A stretch of 64,000 nt of DNA from Micromonospora endolithica (GTDB taxonomy: Bacteria > Actinomycetota > Actinomycetes > Mycobacteriales > Micromonosporaceae). Location: assembly GCF_003626595.1 (NCBI RefSeq), contig NZ_RBAK01000004.1, forward strand, positions 124,001 through 188,000. The letters run 5' to 3'. Below are positions 60,651 to 64,000 of the stretch, in pieces (position 1 is the first letter of the stretch; each line of letters opens with the position of its first letter). A program made the translations under genes and the position numbers. Below the pieces are notes generated by a model that made no database searches, was not told the origin of the DNA, and saw only the letters and a program-made list of their open reading frames with translations.

Positions 60651-62090
60651 TCAGGACGTGCGGGCCGCGGTCCGCAGTGCCGCCAGCACCGGCCGGACCA
60701 GCCGGCGGGTGGTGGGGGTCAGCAACCGCCGTTGCAGGTGCTCGCCGACGGCGTCGACGGCGGCCAGCGCGTACGTGGGGTAGGGGTGCACGGTGCGGTA
60801 CAGCTCGGTGAGCCGGGCCCGGCGGGCTACCAGCGCGGCCAACTCGCCGATGACCTCACCGGCGCTGGGCGCGACGACCGTGGCGCCGACCAGCCGCCCA
60901 CTCGGGTCGGCGACCAGACTCGCCCACCCGTCGGTACGCCCGGCGGCCACCGCCCGGTCCACGTCGGCAAGGTCGAGGCGGGCGACGACCGCGCGGTCGC
61001 CCCACCGGTGCCGGGCCTGGGCCGCGCGCAGGCCGACCCGGGCCACCTCCGGGTCGGTGAAGACCACGTACGGCATCGGTAGGTAGCGCACGTACCGGGG
61101 CAGCCAGAACAGCGCGTTGAGCGTCGCCGTCGCGGCCTGGTGGGCGGCCACGTGGGTGAACGGCAGCTCTCCGGTGACGTCGCCGGCGGCGTACACCCCC
61201 GGAGCCGTGGTACGCATCCGGGTGTCCACCCGGACCGCGCCCCGATCGGTGAGCGCCACCCCCGCCTCGGGCAGACCCAGCCCGTCGGTACGCGGTCGAC
61301 GCCCGCCCGCGACCAGGATCCGGTCGGTGTCGATCTCACCCGGCTGCCCGCCGGTCAGCCGTACCCGGCCACCCACCCGGACCTGGGTCACCTCGGTGGA
61401 TGTCCTGACATCGACGCCCTCGTCGCGCAGCCGGGCGGTGATCAGCTCGCCCACGTCCGGGTCCTCCCGGGCCAGCAGGCGCGGTCCCCGCTCCACCAGC
61501 GTCACCTGGCTGCCGAGCCGGGCGAACGCCTGCCCGAGTTCACAGCCCACCGGCCCGCCACCGAGTACCAGCAGACGTGCCGGCAGTACCTCCAGGCCCC
61601 AGACCGTGTCGCTGGTCAGGGGCGCGGCCTCGGCCAGTCCCGGGATCGGCGGCAGCTCCGGCGCCGAGCCGACGGCCACCAGCACGCACCGCGCCGTCAC
61701 CGCCCGCCCGTCGGACTTCATCCGGACCCGCCGGGGCCCGACGAAGACGGCCTCGTCGGTGATCACTTCCGCCCCGGCGGCACGGACCCGTTCCGGCGCG
61801 TCGTGCGGTTCGATCGCCCGCTGGGCCGCGCGGATGTGCGCCATCACCTCCGCGAGGTCGACCGCCGGCTCCACCGGAGCCAGGCCGACCCGGTCGGCCC
61901 GTCGCATCCGGTGCGCCAGGTCCGCCGCCTCGATCAACGCCTTGCTCGGCACGCACCCGGTCCACAGGCACTCGCCGCCGGTGCGGTCCCGCTCGACCAG
62001 CGCCACCCGGGCGCCCAGGCCGCCCGCGATCACCGCGGAGACGAGCCCCGCCGTGCCGCCGCCCAGCACCAGCAGATCCAGGTCGGCCAC
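60651..62090 (-). CDS. FAD-dependent pyridine nucleotide-disulfide reductase
   Basis: 479 residues. FAD motif LVLGGGTAGLVSAV, redox-active disulfide C41-x4-C46 in GGECLWTGCVPSK, NAD(P) motif LVLGGGPVGCELGQ, second FAD motif GVYAAGDVTG and the dimer-interface segment MPYVVFTDPEVARVG. The C-terminal His motif is TVHPYPTYALA. This is the dihydrolipoamide dehydrogenase / mercuric reductase-like class without an N-terminal HMA domain. No lipoyl enzyme or mer genes are adjacent, so the substrate is uncertain. Confidence 0.92.
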   Translation of the reverse strand: MADLDLLVLGGGTAGLVSAVIAGGLGARVALVERDRTGGECLWTGCVPSKALIEAADLAHRMRRADRVGLAPVEPAVDLAEVMAHIRAAQRAIEPHDAPERVRAAGAEVITDEAVFVGPRRVRMKSDGRAVTARCVLVAVGSAPELPPIPGLAEAAPLTSDTVWGLEVLPARLLVLGGGPVGCELGQAFARLGSQVTLVERGPRLLAREDPDVGELITARLRDEGVDVRTSTEVTQVRVGGRVRLTGGQPGEIDTDRILVAGGRRPRTDGLGLPEAGVALTDRGAVRVDTRMRTTAPGVYAAGDVTGELPFTHVAAHQAATATLNALFWLPRYVRYLPMPYVVFTDPEVARVGLRAAQARHRWGDRAVVARLDLADVDRAVAAGRTDGWASLVADPSGRLVGATVVAPSAGEVIGELAALVARRARLTELYRTVHPYPTYALAAVDAVGEHLQRRLLTPTTRRLVRPVLAALRTAARTS

Positions 62091-62257
62091 GCTGTGTCAC
62101 CCCCGATGCCGCCACCGCGGCAACGTCCGCGGTCCCGCCGCGACGCTACCGGCCCCCGGCGAGCATCGGCGCCGTCCACGGGAACCCGTTCGCGAACGGT
62201 AAGGGGAACCCTGCCCGGGGAGGCGCCATCGGTCCTGAGGGCCGTCGAACGTAGTGG

Positions 62258-63553
62258 TCAGCGGTTGAGGTAGGCGGTCAGGCCACCGAGTTCTTCGCTG
62301 GCGATGAACACCGACCGCACGTTGAGGATGGCTTCCTCGACGTGGGTGGGGCAGCCCCACGCAGCGTCGCCCCACGAATCAGCGATCTTGATCTCGGCCG
62401 GCGCGGTGCAGCCGGCGGCGCCGCCGAGCTGGCAGTGCTCGGGGTGCGGCGTGGTGGCCTGCGCGGCCGCTGCGGCACGCATCCGGCTGGCGAGTTCCGC
62501 GGCGGCGGCGGCGCGCTGCTCAGCCTCGGCGCGCAGCTCCCGCTCCACGCGTACCACCTTGGCCAGCTCGTCATTGGCTGACGTGGCGCGTGCCTCGGCG
62601 GCGAGTTTCGCCTGCTCGATGTGGTGGCGTTCGATGGCCAGGGCCGCGGTGCCGGCGAAGAGCCGCGCGAGGGCGAGGTCGGAGTCCTGCGGGACGCGTG
62701 GGGTGCGGTGGTACATGGCGAAGGTGCCCAACAGGCCGCCGTCGCGGGCCAGGATCGGCGTGGACCAGCAGGCCGCCAATCCGGCCTGGCCAGCCAACTC
62801 ACGGAAGTCGTCCCAGAACGGATCGACGGCGATGTCGGTGACGATGACTGGTTCCCGCCGGTGGGCGGCGGTGCCGCACGAGCCGACACCTTCGCCGGTC
62901 GCGATGCCGTCGATGGCGTGGTTGTAGAAGTCGGGCAGGCTCGGCGCGGCACCGTGACGTAGGTGCCGGGCGTCGGGATCGGCGAGCAGGACGGAGACGA
63001 GCACCTCCCGCGGTGCCAGGTTCTCGATACAGCGGGCCATCCCGTCGAGCACCTCGGTCAGGGGTGCCTGGCGGGCGATCTGCTCCAGCAGGGCACGGTG
63101 TTCGGTCATCAGCCGTTGAGCATGTTTGATCTGCGTGGTCTCCACGCCGATCATGCGGACTCCGGTCATGGTGCCGTCGGCGTCCCGGCGTGGCTCACAG
63201 GTGAAGTCGAAGAACGCCTCGCGCGCGTGCGGGCCGCCGCCCAGAACGACCCGGACGTCACGGCCGGTGTAGGGCTCGCCCGTGCGGAAGACCTGGTCCA
63301 GTAGCGCGATGATCTTCTGACCGGCGGGGTCAGGCATCAGTTCGGCGAGCGCGACCCCGACGCGACCGGGCTCCTCGCCGATGGTGGCGAAGAACGCCGG
63401 GTTCGCCGTCTCCACCAGGTGCGCTGGCCCCGCCAGCGACGCGAAAAGGGCGATGGACTGCCCGAACAGTGCCCGCAGATCCTCCTCCGCTGCTCGCCCG
63501 GCAGCCGCCGGAGCCGCAGCAGCACGGGACATCTGGCCTGGTACTGCGGTCAC
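62258..63553 (-). CDS. PAS-GAF signalling protein with Cys/His tail
   Basis: 431 residues from GTG 63553 (ATG 63532 is an alternative). PAS-like domain ~25-150 (LVETANPAFFATIGEEPGRV, FFDFTCEPRRDADGTMTGVR), GAF domain ~160-310 (VLVSVLLADPDARHLRHGAA, GSCGTAAHRREPVIVTDIAV), then a coiled coil ~310-365. The last ~60 residues carry C374-x7-C382, C401-x2-H404, a possible zinc site, and end in a hydrophobic segment. There is no kinase, cyclase or DNA-binding domain, so the output is unknown. Confidence 0.82.
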   Translation of the reverse strand: MTAVPGQMSRAAAAPAAAGRAAEEDLRALFGQSIALFASLAGPAHLVETANPAFFATIGEEPGRVGVALAELMPDPAGQKIIALLDQVFRTGEPYTGRDVRVVLGGGPHAREAFFDFTCEPRRDADGTMTGVRMIGVETTQIKHAQRLMTEHRALLEQIARQAPLTEVLDGMARCIENLAPREVLVSVLLADPDARHLRHGAAPSLPDFYNHAIDGIATGEGVGSCGTAAHRREPVIVTDIAVDPFWDDFRELAGQAGLAACWSTPILARDGGLLGTFAMYHRTPRVPQDSDLALARLFAGTAALAIERHHIEQAKLAAEARATSANDELAKVVRVERELRAEAEQRAAAAAELASRMRAAAAAQATTPHPEHCQLGGAAGCTAPAEIKIADSWGDAAWGCPTHVEEAILNVRSVFIASEELGGLTAYLNR

Positions 63554-64000
63554 GGGTGGGTTCGCCTCTCGTCCTCGGTACGCGGAACGACCGATCGTGC
63601 CACCGGCCGGTAGGGGTGGCCGCGCGGTGCGGAGGGAGTTGGCTCAGTCCGCCGTTGCAGCGTACCCACGTGCTCGGCCCCGCAGGTCTTACCCACCGGG
63701 CGAGCACGCAACCCGTCGCCCGAACAGCCGCGTCTGACAAACCCCAGGGTGTCGGGATCCGGCGAAGCGCAGCTCGACCTCGCCCGGTACCCCCTTCTCG
63801 GTGAGACGGGAGCGATCTCGCGGATGCCGTCGGGCGGCGTCCCTCACCCGAGGAGAACCCGGATCACCTCGGCGTGCTTGATCACGTCGAGGACGGTCCA
63901 TCCGCGACGGCGGTGTCGGGCCCGCCGGCCGCCCTGGTGCCGGAGCTCGGCTCGGCACGCCGGGCCTTCCCGATGGGACCCAGGTGGGTGTGTTCGAATC
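63554..64000. other. 447-bp end of window, possible partial gene
   Basis: On the minus strand a frame is open from the window end to a stop at 63844-63846 and finishes GWTVLDVIKHAEVIRVLLG, which looks protein-like. The rest is Arg-rich and unconvincing. I note it but do not call a gene. The stretch 63554-63843 shows nothing else I can support. Confidence 0.25.

Noticed and set aside
63689..63958. 89-residue minus-strand frame at the window end
   Set aside because: Arg/Pro-rich with no ribosome site or domain; a different frame ending at 63844 looks slightly more protein-like, but neither is convincing.

Overview
The window is very GC-rich chromosomal DNA with tightly packed genes, frequent GTG starts, ATGA stop/start overlaps, paired LuxR-type two-component systems and many secreted carbohydrate-active proteins. 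This points to a high-GC actinomycete of the Streptomyces/Micromonospora type. The genus cannot be fixed from the sequence alone. I see no rRNA, tRNA, CRISPR array, transposase or prophage.

Layout. 1-3864: end of a two-component system, then a divergent LysR regulator / dialkylglycine decarboxylase-like pair (dgdR/dgdA-like). 3888-12329: exported polysaccharide-related proteins (a Tat substrate, a ThuA-DUF1080-CBM protein, a BNR-PKD protein), an MFS/MerR pair and an alpha/beta hydrolase. 12330-18056: an ABC-2 exporter plus two-component system, a TetR regulator and an aldo-keto reductase. Four related 15-bp dyads, two upstream of the exporter and two beside tetR, suggest one regulon.

18772-39565: a large RiPP cluster of the nitrile-hydratase-leader (NHLP) type. 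It holds a LuxR/LAL regulator, a lipoprotein, a fused azoline cyclodehydratase (E1-like + YcaO), a SagB-type dehydrogenase, an HlyD-like protein, a C39-peptidase ABC exporter and a second NHLM-type ABC exporter. A MerR regulator follows on the other strand. Then come two paralogous NHLP precursors, a second YcaO with a TfuA partner (thioamidation-type pair) and a B12-type radical SAM enzyme. Precursor 1 ends in a Cys-rich core (CACCCPCCCT). Precursor 2 ends after a Gly-Gly site in a core with no Cys, Ser or Thr. My reading is that the locus makes two products, or one two-part product: an azole-rich peptide and a backbone-modified (thioamide and/or C-methyl) hydrophobic peptide.

39818-52668: penicillin-acylase-family enzyme with a discoidin domain, a glycosidase-like membrane protein, a SUKH-like protein, a P-loop kinase, an NB-ARC/TPR protein, DUF305 and DUF1996 proteins. 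52996-57863 (minus strand): a second, compact RiPP-like locus. An OmpR-type two-component system is followed by a stand-alone YcaO, a 117-residue peptide with four Gly-rich/Cys-containing repeats, and an MFS exporter, the last three being 7-8 bp apart. 58025-63553: a secreted serine protease, a SnoaL-like protein, a MerR regulator, a flavoprotein disulfide reductase and a PAS-GAF protein with a Cys-rich tail.

The two YcaO loci are the most interesting content. No database search was run, so novelty claims are inferences.
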